Origin: CAVUCH01 sp963697705
GTDB taxonomy: Bacteria > Acidobacteriota > Vicinamibacteria > Vicinamibacterales > JAENWD01
DNA length: 64,000 nt
Reading direction: 5' to 3'
Assembly (NCBI GenBank): GCA_963697705.1
Contig: CAVOPA010000005.1
Coordinates: 1 to 64,000 of the forward strand
This document shows positions 52,867 through 61,482 of this stretch, piece by piece. The notes under the pieces were generated by a model. That model ran no database searches and was not told the DNA's origin. It saw nothing but the letters and a program-made list of their open reading frames with translations. Position 1 is the first letter of the stretch; each line of letters begins with the position of its first letter. A program made the translations under genes and the position numbers.

Positions 52867-54255
52867 ATGAAACCCTCCGCCTGTTGGTGTCGCGCCCTGG
52901 CCTCTCTCGCAGTCCTCACGCTTGCACCTCTTTCCGCATCAGCCCAGAACTGGATGACGGACGCCCGCAGGATAGGCATGGGAGGCGTCGGCGGCAGCTC
53001 CAACCTGGCCTCGGACATGATCGAGTCCCCGGGAGGACCTCACGCGACCGTCGTCATTCCCCTCGGGCTCTTTCAAGTGCTCGGCGACCTGGACATCTAC
53101 CGGCCCTCGTCAGACGAGTTCGACCCCATTCGCGCGACGGAGTACATCCTCGCGCCGCTGCACTACACGTTCAACCGAAACGGCACCGGGTCGGGCATCG
53201 ACTTCATCAACGACCTGCTCGATGGACGATTGAGTCGGGACCTCAACGCGTATCGCGGCTTCGTGCCCACGTCGCAGCCGGTGGCGTACGGGCTGGCCGC
53301 GCCGAACTTCGGCGCCACCTTCCCCGTGTTCACGAGCGACCGGGCCACGCACAGCGTCTACGTCGGCGCCGGCGCCTACCTTCCGTTCCGCGGTGCGCTG
53401 GAGGTGGACGACCAGCTGACGTCAATCCTGTCCAGTGAGACCGACGTGTACGTGCCGAACGCGCGGTTCACGATCGAGAGCGGCGTCAGGGTGTCGCTGC
53501 CGCTGGCGATCACCGGGGGCTACCGCGGTCGGTTCCGGTGGCAGGACGGCGGCAGCAGCCGCGACGGGTTGTACGTGGCGTTCAACTACAACTACCTGAG
53601 GGGATTCGCTCACGAAGACACGGTGATGCGCCTGCGCCTGGACACCGACAGCCAAGGGCTCCTGACCATCAATCTCGCCGCGCCGTTCAACCCGATCGAA
53701 GTGGTGCGGCTCAGTTCGCGATCCGGCAACGGCTACGCGATGGATCTGGGTGCTGCCGTGGTCGTGAGCCGAATCGAAGTAGGCTTCGGCATCAACGGGC
53801 TCGCCAACCGCATCAGGTGGACCGATGTCGAAACCACCCGCTACTCCCTCGAGAACATCCTGACGGGCACCGGTGATTTCACCGAGAGATTGGTGACAGC
53901 CCCACGCGACGTGACTGTCGAACAGCCGCTCGAGTACGTCGGCACTTTCGGTTATCACGCCGATCGCTGGCAGGCGGCCGCGGAAACCGGCAAACGCATC
54001 TCGCACTATGCGCCGGACACGGGACGATTCAGCAGCACGTGGTTCCACACGGGCTTCGAGTACCGATTCGGCCTGCTCGAACCTCGGGCGGGAGCCTTCT
54101 ATTCACGGGGCCGCTGGACACCGGCTTTCGGAGTGGGCCTGAATTTCGGCAAGTTCGCCATCGACGTGGCCGGCTACTCGAACGACGCCAACGTCGAACG
54201 CGAGCGCCACCCGGCCATAGCCGTGTCATTACGGTTCGGAAGCCTACGCCCGTGA
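52867..54255 (+). CDS. Outer-membrane beta-barrel-like protein
   Basis: This 462-residue protein has a signal peptide (ALASLAVLTLAPLSASAQ) and alternating hydrophobic/polar strands with frequent aromatic girdle residues (SVYVGAGAYLPF, GLYVAFNYNYLRGF, TWFHTGFEYRFGL, PAFGVGLNFGKFAIDVAGY), ending VSLRFGSLRP. The N-terminal DARRIGMGGVGG is reminiscent of FadL- and PorV-like barrels, where this stretch plugs the pore. The family is not certain. The ATG at 52867 gives a good leader; upstream frame is Arg-rich. It is divergent from the TonB receptor and ends 30 bases before the third hairpin element. Confidence 0.65.
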   Translation: MKPSACWCRALASLAVLTLAPLSASAQNWMTDARRIGMGGVGGSSNLASDMIESPGGPHATVVIPLGLFQVLGDLDIYRPSSDEFDPIRATEYILAPLHYTFNRNGTGSGIDFINDLLDGRLSRDLNAYRGFVPTSQPVAYGLAAPNFGATFPVFTSDRATHSVYVGAGAYLPFRGALEVDDQLTSILSSETDVYVPNARFTIESGVRVSLPLAITGGYRGRFRWQDGGSSRDGLYVAFNYNYLRGFAHEDTVMRLRLDTDSQGLLTINLAAPFNPIEVVRLSSRSGNGYAMDLGAAVVVSRIEVGFGINGLANRIRWTDVETTRYSLENILTGTGDFTERLVTAPRDVTVEQPLEYVGTFGYHADRWQAAAETGKRISHYAPDTGRFSSTWFHTGFEYRFGLLEPRAGAFYSRGRWTPAFGVGLNFGKFAIDVAGYSNDANVERERHPAIAVSLRFGSLRP

Positions 54256-54286
54256 TTACCGACGTGGGGCATCGCGGAAACAGCCA

Positions 54287-54546
54287 CGGTTCCGGGTTCA
54301 GGGTTCCAGGGTGGGTTCCTCGTTCCTCGTGCGTTCCAGGTTCCCCGGCGGTTCAACGGTTCCGGGTTCTGGTCCGAGATCCAGATTCATCGCAGGCTCA
54401 TTGGGGCGAGGCGCTATCAGGAACCCGGCACTTGCGAACGCCGGGACCCGTGAACAAGGAACCTGGAACGAACCCGGAACCTGGAACGCAACCTGGAACC
54501 CAGAACCCGGAACCCGGAACCGTACCCAACACAGGTGAGTTCCGCG
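54287..54546 (-). repeat. GGTTCC/GGAACC hairpin element, copy 3
   Basis: This copy is full length, with left arm (GGTTCCGGGTTCAGGGTTCC), core (CGCAGGCTCATTGGGGCG), GGAACC-rich right arm and the terminus CCGTACCCAACACAGGTGAG. The terminus lies immediately next to the stop codon of the DUF1801 3' fragment on the minus strand. The left end is 32 bases past the outer-membrane protein gene. A possible further scrap of the terminus (ACAACACAAGCGAG) occurs near 54760. Confidence 0.85.
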
Positions 54547-54547
54547 T

Positions 54548-54720
54548 CTAGCTGAGTGACTTGTGACGTCGGGGCCGCTGCTTTGCCGAGATCGATCTGA
54601 TCACCAGCTTGCGGCCACCGGTTGCTGCCAGCGGTACTCGGGATTGCGCGACCGCCGCCGCGATGAGCGCCTCGATATCGGGCTCTTGAAGCCCTGCCGC
54701 CGTGGAACCGGATGAACGGT
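54548..54720 (-). pseudogene. Duplicated 3' fragment of the DUF1801 gene
   Basis: This stretch repeats the 3' end of the DUF1801 gene at an offset of 232 bases, with near identity over 54560-54688 and weaker similarity to ~54720. On the minus strand it reads EPDIEALIAAAVAQSRVP, then ATGGRKLVIRSISAKQRP and a new stop (TAG at 54548). It lies between the third hairpin element and the intact gene. Confidence 0.85.
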
Positions 54721-54782
54721 GGTGCGATAGGGGGGGTGCTCCGCGACAGGAGCGCGTAAGACAACACAAGCGAGAACTGGGC

Positions 54783-55259
54783 TTAGTTGATCTTGTGACG
54801 TCGGGGCCGCTGCTTTGCCGAGATCGATCTGATCACCAGCTTGCGGCCACCGGTTGCTGCCAGCGGTACTCGGGATTGCGCGACCGCCGCCGCGATGAGC
54901 GCTTCGATATCGGGCTCTTGCAGCACCGCCGCGGTGGGTAACCGGATGAACCGGTTCTGTGTGCCTGATCCCAGCAGGCGGCGATGCGGATCCGGCAGCG
55001 TCGCGCCTCGATAGAACGACAGGCCAACCCCGTTTGCCCCAGCGGCCAGCGACACGATGGTATCGCTCGGCCGTTCCGTCGGCGAATAGCCGATGACGAA
55101 GAAGTTGTAGTTGTCGTACACGAGTTCGTTGGCGGTCGGTAGCCGCCGCCGCAGTGCCGTGCGCACGTTCCGAATCAGGCGCTGGTGCTCCGGGGCGAAT
55201 TTGCCGATGAAGCCCGCGAGGGCGGCGGCCGGATTCGTGGCGATTGCGCGCTTGGCCAT
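54783..55259 (-). CDS. DUF1801 domain protein
   Basis: This 158-residue cytoplasmic protein has the DUF1801/YdhG-like fold: APEHQRLIRNVRTALRRRL, NELVYDNYNFFVIGYSP, then GVGLSFYRGATLPDPHRRL and FIRLPTAAVLQEPDIEALI. These proteins have a small alpha/beta fold and are common in soil bacteria; some relatives bind iron or phosphate-bearing ligands, but no function is established for this type. The basic C-terminus (RSISAKQRPRRHKIN) may contact nucleic acid. It begins 75 bases after the stop of the large kinase gene on the same strand. Confidence 0.8.
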   Translation of the reverse strand: MAKRAIATNPAAALAGFIGKFAPEHQRLIRNVRTALRRRLPTANELVYDNYNFFVIGYSPTERPSDTIVSLAAGANGVGLSFYRGATLPDPHRRLLGSGTQNRFIRLPTAAVLQEPDIEALIAAAVAQSRVPLAATGGRKLVIRSISAKQRPRRHKIN

Positions 55260-55334
55260 GCCGCCTGCGTTTGAGCTGCCCGACGTACCCGCAGTCGCTT
55301 GTTCGATCCGGAGCGCAATGGCGAATATCGAGCG

Positions 55335-58300
55335 TCACGTATTCTCGGCGAATCTCGACGGGGAGAGCTTGTCGATCCGCTGCACCACTTCGGACTCGAT
55401 GAACCGCCGACGCATCGTGTCATCCGGAAGCGCGTCGCGAATCTGATTGGCGACCGTGTGCGCTTCGGCAGCCAACGCGTCAGTCCCATCCAATGCCAGC
55501 AGGGCCTCGATCGCGACGAGCAGCAGCGCGGGATCCGCCGTTCGGCGCCCGAGCTGCACGGCAACGCCCACGTCGACGATGGCGTCGTGCGTCTGGCCGA
55601 GGGCGTGCAGTGCCTGTGCGCGTGTCACGAGGCCCAGCGTCTCGTACTTCGGCCGGCCTCTCGCGCGGCTCTGACGAATACCCTCGGTCGCCTCGGCGAC
55701 AGCCGTGTCGAGCTCGCCCCGTGCGAGCGCCAGCTCCGCTCTCGCCTGACACAACCGTAGTCGCCACAGCCACTCGTGCCACCCTGCCGTGCTCCCGGCC
55801 TGTGTTTCCGTCTCGCGCAGGAGCGCCTCGGCGCGTCCGGGCTCGTGCCGGCGCGCGCAGACCAGCAGGAAGTCGATGCCGCCGCTCACGACGGACGGCG
55901 CAAAGTTGACGGTTCGCGCCAACTCGCGCGCCTCCAGCTGCAGCGCCTCCGCCCCCTCGTAGTCGAAGGTGCTCAGATGGAAGCCGCAAGACATGGCGAT
56001 GGCGCGCGCCAGCAACGGCAGCACGCCATGTTTGAGACCGAACTGGCGGGCGTCGTCGAACACCCTTGCGGCCTCGCCGTACCGACCGGTGCCAGCGAGA
56101 CTCAAACCGAGGTGGCTGAGCGAGGACATCACCGACTGCGTGGCATGGGAGCTGCGCGCGATTTCTGCGTCCGATGCGGCAATCGCGACAGCCTCGGTCG
56201 CTCGTCCGGCGAGGTACAGCGCGAGCGTAGAATGAGTCGCGCCGAAGGCGACTGTCTGGATGACGCCGGCGCGAGCCCGCGCCGAGTAGTGCATCTCAAT
56301 CGCGCCGCCGGGATCACCGCCGGCTTGACGGCATCCCGCCACGAGTGCCATGGCGTCGGCCGCGAGTACCGGCCGCTCCAGTCGTTCCGCCAGTGTCAGG
56401 GTTTCGGCCGCGAGCTGCTCGGTGGCAGGAATGTCGAACAACATGAACGAGGCCGTTGCGAGCTCGAGGAGAATCTGACACCGCCGCTCGGCCTGTTCCG
56501 GCTGCATGTATCGCAGCGCGTGTTGCAGCTCCGTCCTCTCCAGCGCCCATTGCGCCAGCGCGCCGAACGCTCGAGCGCGCCGCGTGTGGAGATCGAGGCG
56601 GCGCGCGTCGAGCTCCGCACTCGCGTCTGCGAACTCGAGCGACTGGAGCGCCATTTCATAGAAACGCGCCGCCTCCTCGTGCGCCATCGCGTCTGCGGCC
56701 CGATCGCCGGCTCTGGTGGCGTAGTCGATCGCCTTGTCGACGGGGCCGGACGGCGCCGCTTGCGTGAAGTGGTACGCCAGATCGGCCAGCGGCTGATTCG
56801 GCCTGCCGTGCGTGAGGTGTTCGAGGGCCTCGCCGACGCGCCGATGGAGCCGGACACGCCTGGGCGCGGTGAGCTCACCGTAGAGCGTCTCCCGGATCAG
56901 GGCATGCACGAAGCTGAAGCGCCCAGGAACCGCCGGAACCTCCGTGATGAGTTGGGCGCTGACGGCTTCATCCATGGCATCCAGCAGGGCGTTTTCCGAG
57001 AGATCGGCAAGGGCCTGCAGGACATTCAGATCGAAGTCGCGACCAATCACGGCGGCGAGGCTCAGGGCCCGATTGCACGGCTCGCTGACCCGCGACAGCC
57101 GGCGGCCGATCACCTCCTTGATCCCTTCGGGCAGGCCCACGTCGGTCACGCGCCCACTGGTGCCCGCGCTGCCGGTGCGTGCGAGGGCTCCGGTTTCGTT
57201 CAAGTGCCGCACCATTTCACCGACGAAGAACGGATTGCCGCCGGTGCTGTTGAAGACGGCGTGCACGAGCTGCGCTGAAGTCTCGGGTCCGGCGAGAGCG
57301 GCAATCAACCCCTGGACCTCGCCTTCGCCGAGACCGCGGAGCGACAATCGCGTGACGGCCTCTTCGCGTCGCAGATCTGCGAGCATTTCCGCGAGGGGAT
57401 GCGTCCGCCCCAGCTCACTCTCGCGATACGTGCCCACGATGAGGAGCGAGCCGCCGGCGGACGATCGCACCACGTGCTTCAGCATGAGCAGGGTCGGCTT
57501 GTCGGCCCAGTGCAGGTCGTCGAGCACGACGACGACCGGCCGGGAGGTCGATGCCGCCGCAAGCAGCCCGCTGACGGCTTCGAACAGCCGGTAGCGTTGT
57601 GCGTCCGGGCTCATGGCCGCCGGCGAGGGCAAATCCGGAAGGCGTCGCAGCAGCTGCGGGATGAGCGGTGCCAGTTCGCCGCCACCGCCTATCGCCGCGA
57701 GGTTCTCCCGCAAATCCTCCCCGGGACAGACGTGCACGTACCAGTGGAGCGCTTCGACGAACGGCTGGTACGGCACCAGGGCTTCCTCGTCACTGCGCCC
57801 AACGAGCACGGTTGCGCCTTCCTCGGCGCAGTCGTGTGCGAACTCGAGCGCCAGGCGTGTCTTGCCGATGCCCGGTTCGCCAGACAGCAGAAGCGCCTGT
57901 CGCCGGCCGTTTTTCGAGCGCGTCCAGATCTCCGCGAGGTGCGCGCGCTCGCGCTCGCGGCCGATCAGGCGAACCGCAGTCAGGACCGTTCCGACGATCG
58001 GCGGCGGCGGCAGGGACGCTCCGGATGCGACGTTCGGATCAGACGTGTGCGAGCCACGTCGCTGCAGGCCTGACGCGATGGTTTCCAGCACCAGCCGTAC
58101 GTCCGCTGCCCGCTGGTAGCGTTGGACGGGGTCTTTCGCGAGGCACCGTTGCACCACCTCGCGCACGGGCTCGGGGACGTGCGGTGGCAGCGTGGCTGGC
58201 GGATCGCGCAGGATGGCCGAGAACAGCTCCGCAACCGTGCTGCCGTTGAACGGTCCCGTCCCGGTCAGCATTTCGTGCAGCAGCACCCCGAGTGCCCAGA

Positions 58301-58895
58301 TGTCCACCCGCGCGTCGACGGCGCCCGCCCGCAGCTGCTCCGGCGCCATCGCGTATGGCGTGCCCGCGGCGCTCGCGGCATCCCCAAGCGAGGCCCGCGT
58401 CACCGCGTCCGGCGCCGTATCTACCCGCCGGGCCAGCCCGAAGTCCACCAGCTTCAGTCGACCGCCCGACGAGATGATGGCGTTCCCCGCCTTCAGGTCA
58501 CGATGCACGATGCCGCGGTCGTGCGCGTGCGCGAGCGCATCGGCGGCCTCGATGCCGTAGCGCACCGCATCCTGAGGCGGCAGCGCACCGGCTCGGGCGA
58601 TTTCGGCCACCGACTGGCCATCGATGTACTCCATCGCGATGAACGAGCCCCCATCGTCGATGCCGACCTCGTACACCGTGCAGATGTTCGGGTGATTCAG
58701 GGCAGAGGCGCTGCGGGCCTCCTGCAACACGCGGTCGGGTGAGCCGGTCGGTTCGCCCGGTGCGCCGAGCACCTTGATCGCGACCTGGCGCTCGAGCATG
58801 GGATCGAATCCGAGGAAGACGACACCCATACCGCCACGTCCCAGCTCGCGCTCAATCCGATACTTGCCGAGCGTACTGCCAGGCTTCAGCGACAT
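55335..58895 (-). CDS. Serine/threonine kinase - AAA ATPase - TPR regulator
   Basis: This intact 1,186-residue cytoplasmic signalling protein has three parts. Residues ~10-270 are a Hanks-type kinase (LGRGGMGVVFLGFD, VAIKVLG, GIVHRDLKAGNAII, LVDFGLARR, YAMAPEQLRAG). Residues ~315-640 are an AAA_16/STAND-like ATPase with Walker A SGEPGIGKTRLALEF and Walker B VVVVLDDLHWADKP. From ~690 onward is a helical TPR solenoid to the C-terminus. The arrangement matches kinase-ATPase-TPR hubs of Acidobacteriota and Myxococcota in which TPR binding is thought to gate ATPase and kinase activity. It has no transmembrane segment, so the input must be cytoplasmic. A near-consensus promoter lies 57 bases upstream. 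Confidence 0.9.
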   Translation of the reverse strand: MSLKPGSTLGKYRIERELGRGGMGVVFLGFDPMLERQVAIKVLGAPGEPTGSPDRVLQEARSASALNHPNICTVYEVGIDDGGSFIAMEYIDGQSVAEIARAGALPPQDAVRYGIEAADALAHAHDRGIVHRDLKAGNAIISSGGRLKLVDFGLARRVDTAPDAVTRASLGDAASAAGTPYAMAPEQLRAGAVDARVDIWALGVLLHEMLTGTGPFNGSTVAELFSAILRDPPATLPPHVPEPVREVVQRCLAKDPVQRYQRAADVRLVLETIASGLQRRGSHTSDPNVASGASLPPPPIVGTVLTAVRLIGRERERAHLAEIWTRSKNGRRQALLLSGEPGIGKTRLALEFAHDCAEEGATVLVGRSDEEALVPYQPFVEALHWYVHVCPGEDLRENLAAIGGGGELAPLIPQLLRRLPDLPSPAAMSPDAQRYRLFEAVSGLLAAASTSRPVVVVLDDLHWADKPTLLMLKHVVRSSAGGSLLIVGTYRESELGRTHPLAEMLADLRREEAVTRLSLRGLGEGEVQGLIAALAGPETSAQLVHAVFNSTGGNPFFVGEMVRHLNETGALARTGSAGTSGRVTDVGLPEGIKEVIGRRLSRVSEPCNRALSLAAVIGRDFDLNVLQALADLSENALLDAMDEAVSAQLITEVPAVPGRFSFVHALIRETLYGELTAPRRVRLHRRVGEALEHLTHGRPNQPLADLAYHFTQAAPSGPVDKAIDYATRAGDRAADAMAHEEAARFYEMALQSLEFADASAELDARRLDLHTRRARAFGALAQWALERTELQHALRYMQPEQAERRCQILLELATASFMLFDIPATEQLAAETLTLAERLERPVLAADAMALVAGCRQAGGDPGGAIEMHYSARARAGVIQTVAFGATHSTLALYLAGRATEAVAIAASDAEIARSSHATQSVMSSLSHLGLSLAGTGRYGEAARVFDDARQFGLKHGVLPLLARAIAMSCGFHLSTFDYEGAEALQLEARELARTVNFAPSVVSGGIDFLLVCARRHEPGRAEALLRETETQAGSTAGWHEWLWRLRLCQARAELALARGELDTAVAEATEGIRQSRARGRPKYETLGLVTRAQALHALGQTHDAIVDVGVAVQLGRRTADPALLLVAIEALLALDGTDALAAEAHTVANQIRDALPDDTMRRRFIESEVVQRIDKLSPSRFAENT

Positions 58896-58951
58896 GAGGT
58901 ACGAGGGCTCCAGGTTGGTGGTGCCGCTACGACGGGCGGCTCAGGATGCGC

Positions 58952-58979
58952 ATCATACGTCAGTGACTGGGCACGTCAA
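58952..58979 (-). promoter_or_regulatory. Sigma-70-like promoter of the kinase-AAA-TPR gene
   Basis: On the minus strand TTGACG (58974-58979), a 16-base spacer and TATGAT (58952-58957) form a near-consensus promoter. The predicted transcript starts about 50 bases before the ATG at 58895. Confidence 0.6.
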
Positions 58980-59037
58980 CCTCCATACGGGTCTGCAACC
59001 ATCGTCGCCGCGGCGTCCGGACCGGTTACGCTGATCG

Positions 59038-61416
59038 TCAGCGAGGGAGATCAATCAGGACGATATCCGAGGCAAACAGCACGTAGCTTCCGTCAGGCGA
59101 CCACGCTGGGAGATAGCACTGCTTGTCATTGAGCCGCACCGGCGGGCTTCCGTCTCCGGGCACCACGAACAGCCCGGGCCCCTTGTCGTCGGAGCCTGTC
59201 ACGGCGACGGCCTTGCCGTCCGGCGACCATGCGGGCGCGTCTCGCACTTCAATGGAAGGCGCAAGGGCCCGCGGATTGGTACCGTCGGATGTCATGATGA
59301 ACAAGCCGGCGCGCCCGTGTTTCAGCGCTGAGATGGCAATCTGCTGGCCGTCGGCAGACACAGCTGGTGGGGCCAACACGGCGCCTTCGCTTGCCTTCCA
59401 CAGTTCGGCTGCTGAGCCGTCTTGAAACTTCCACAGGCCATCCGCCAGCTCGCGAGATGAAAGGTAAAGCAGATAGCCGGGACCAAAACGCGGTGAGGAG
59501 ACCTGAGCGGACGGCACCGGGATTACGGATGCCGCCGATTCCGGCGCCACGGAATTGGTGATGGGAACGGACCAAAGACTCGCGACTGGATTCGACACGG
59601 TCGCCACGAGACGTCGCGGCCGTCCGGGCAGGCGTGCGCTCGCCGCGATCGACGCAGTACTCGCTCGATTCCCACACTCAGGCGATGCTCCTCACGGCGT
59701 TCCAAGTCCATGGCGTAGAGCCACGTGCCGGTATTGTTTTCATCGCTCGCGATATACAGCAGCGTCCGCGCATCGAGCTGCGTCGGATAGGCCGTCCAGG
59801 CGTTGTGGTGGGTGACGCGCTCCGGCTCGCCGCCCGCAGCCGGCATCCGCCAGATATCGGATTCTTGAACGTTCCGTGTGGCGCGGGCGGAGTACACATA
59901 TCGGCCGTCGGGCGACCAGCCCATGAAGTGGTTGTGCTCGCCCGCAGCGACGGGAAAGACCTCGCGGGGGTTCGCGCCGTCCCTGTCCGCGACGTACATC
60001 GGGTCTCGGTTCTGAACGATTGAGAAGAACAGCAGCCGGCTTCCATCAGGCGACCACTGCGGATCTACGCGGTTATCGAGGTACGGACGTACAGGGCCAC
60101 CGATGGTTGGGACAATCGCGGTGCCGACGGCAAAACCCTTACCGCCGGTCATCATCGTGACGTGCGAGCCGTCGGCGGAGAATCCCAGCACTCGGATCTT
60201 GCGAGCTCCAGAGAGCGGGGAACTTACCGTGCGTCAGATTCAGGAATTGGCCGCTGCCAAGTTGCAGGAGCCAAACATCGAGAGGTCCGTCCCGGTCGGA
60301 GATGAAGGCGACGAAGTTCCCGTCGGGCGAAATGACGGCGTCGGTCTCGGCGCTCTCGAAGTCGGTGAGACGAGTAAAGGCGGCGCCCTCCAGCGGATTG
60401 CGCCACGCGTTCTGCCGACTGCCCACGACCCATGCGGACGACGACGGCGCCTGCCGCGAGGAGGGTGATGGCGGCGAGGGCGAGTCCACCATCGCACGCG
60501 GGGCGGGACGCCGGATGGCCCGGGCTGAACCGCGTGGGCGGGGCTCGAGTCGGCCACTCCTGACAACGCGCGCAGCGCGAACCCGACCTCACGCGCGGAC
60601 TGAAACCGCTCGTCCGGATTCTTCTCGAGGCACTACCAGACGATTCGCTCGAGCTCCGATCGGAAGACCGCGAGCGGTGAGCGAGCGGCTCCGCTGGATC
60701 CTCGTGCACGAATGGCTGCCATCGTCTCCGGCGTCGGAGCCGCGGCGAACGGCAGCAGTCCCGCTCAGCGTCTCGTAGAGCACCGCGCCGAAGCTGAAGA
60801 TGTCCGATCGCGCGTCCGCTGCCAGGCCTGCGGACCTGCTCCGGCGCCATGTACGCCACGGTGCCCAGCACCAGCCCCGGCTGGGTCCCCGCCGGCAGGG
60901 TGGGCGAGCCGCTCTGCCCGGCTCGGATCGGCGCCGAGTCGAGCAGCTTGGCCAAGCCGAAATCGAGAATCTTGACGCGCCCATCCGACGTGACGAAGAT
61001 GTTCTCGGGCTTGAGATCGCGATGCACGATCCCTTTGGCATGCGCGGCCGCCAGCGCGGCCGCCACCTGCAGCGCGTAGGCGCTCGCTTTGCGCACCGGC
61101 TCGGCGCCGCTGCCCAGCCGCTCACGGAGCGTTTCCCCATCGAGGAATTCGGAGACCAGATACGGCGCGCCGTCGAGCGCGCCGATGTCGAGGACGGCGA
61201 CGATGTTGGCGTGATTCAGCGCGCCGGCGGCCCGCGCCTCTGCTGGAACCGACGCAGGCGGTCGGGATCGGCCGAGAACGCCGCAGGCAATACTTTGATC
61301 GCGACGACGCGGCCGAGCCGCGGATCGCGGGCGCGATAGACCTCGCCCATGCCGCCGGCGCCCACGAACGCCTCGATCACATACTGCGCGAGTGTCGCAC
61401 CGGGCGCAATCGGCAT
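59038..61416 (-). pseudogene. Serine/threonine kinase with PD40 propeller, decayed (about five frameshifts)
   Basis: Recognisable parts in order are the kinase start (MPIAPGATLAQYVIEAFVGA, GGMGEVYRARDPRLGR, VAIKVLP), the catalytic loop GIVHRDLKPENIFV with ILDFGLAKLL and YMAPEQVR, and a fragment SDIFSFGAVLYETLSG in another frame. PD40 blades follow: VISPDGNFVAFISDRDG, QWSPDGSRLLFFSI, GWSPDGRYVYSARA and AWSPDGKAVAVTGS. Frame changes near 61230, 60825, 60600, 60195 and 59640 split even the kinase domain, so this copy should be inactive as read. The final stop at 59038 comes after LPAWSPDGSYVLFASD, earlier than in the other PD40 kinases. The start is 66 bases after the stop of the TonB receptor at 61483, suggesting a receptor-kinase operon. 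Confidence 0.8.
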
Positions 61417-61482
61417 GGCCTCTTTATGTCATCGACCTGCGCCAGCGGACCGGTCGGCGAACACACGGCCAGCCTCGGCCCG

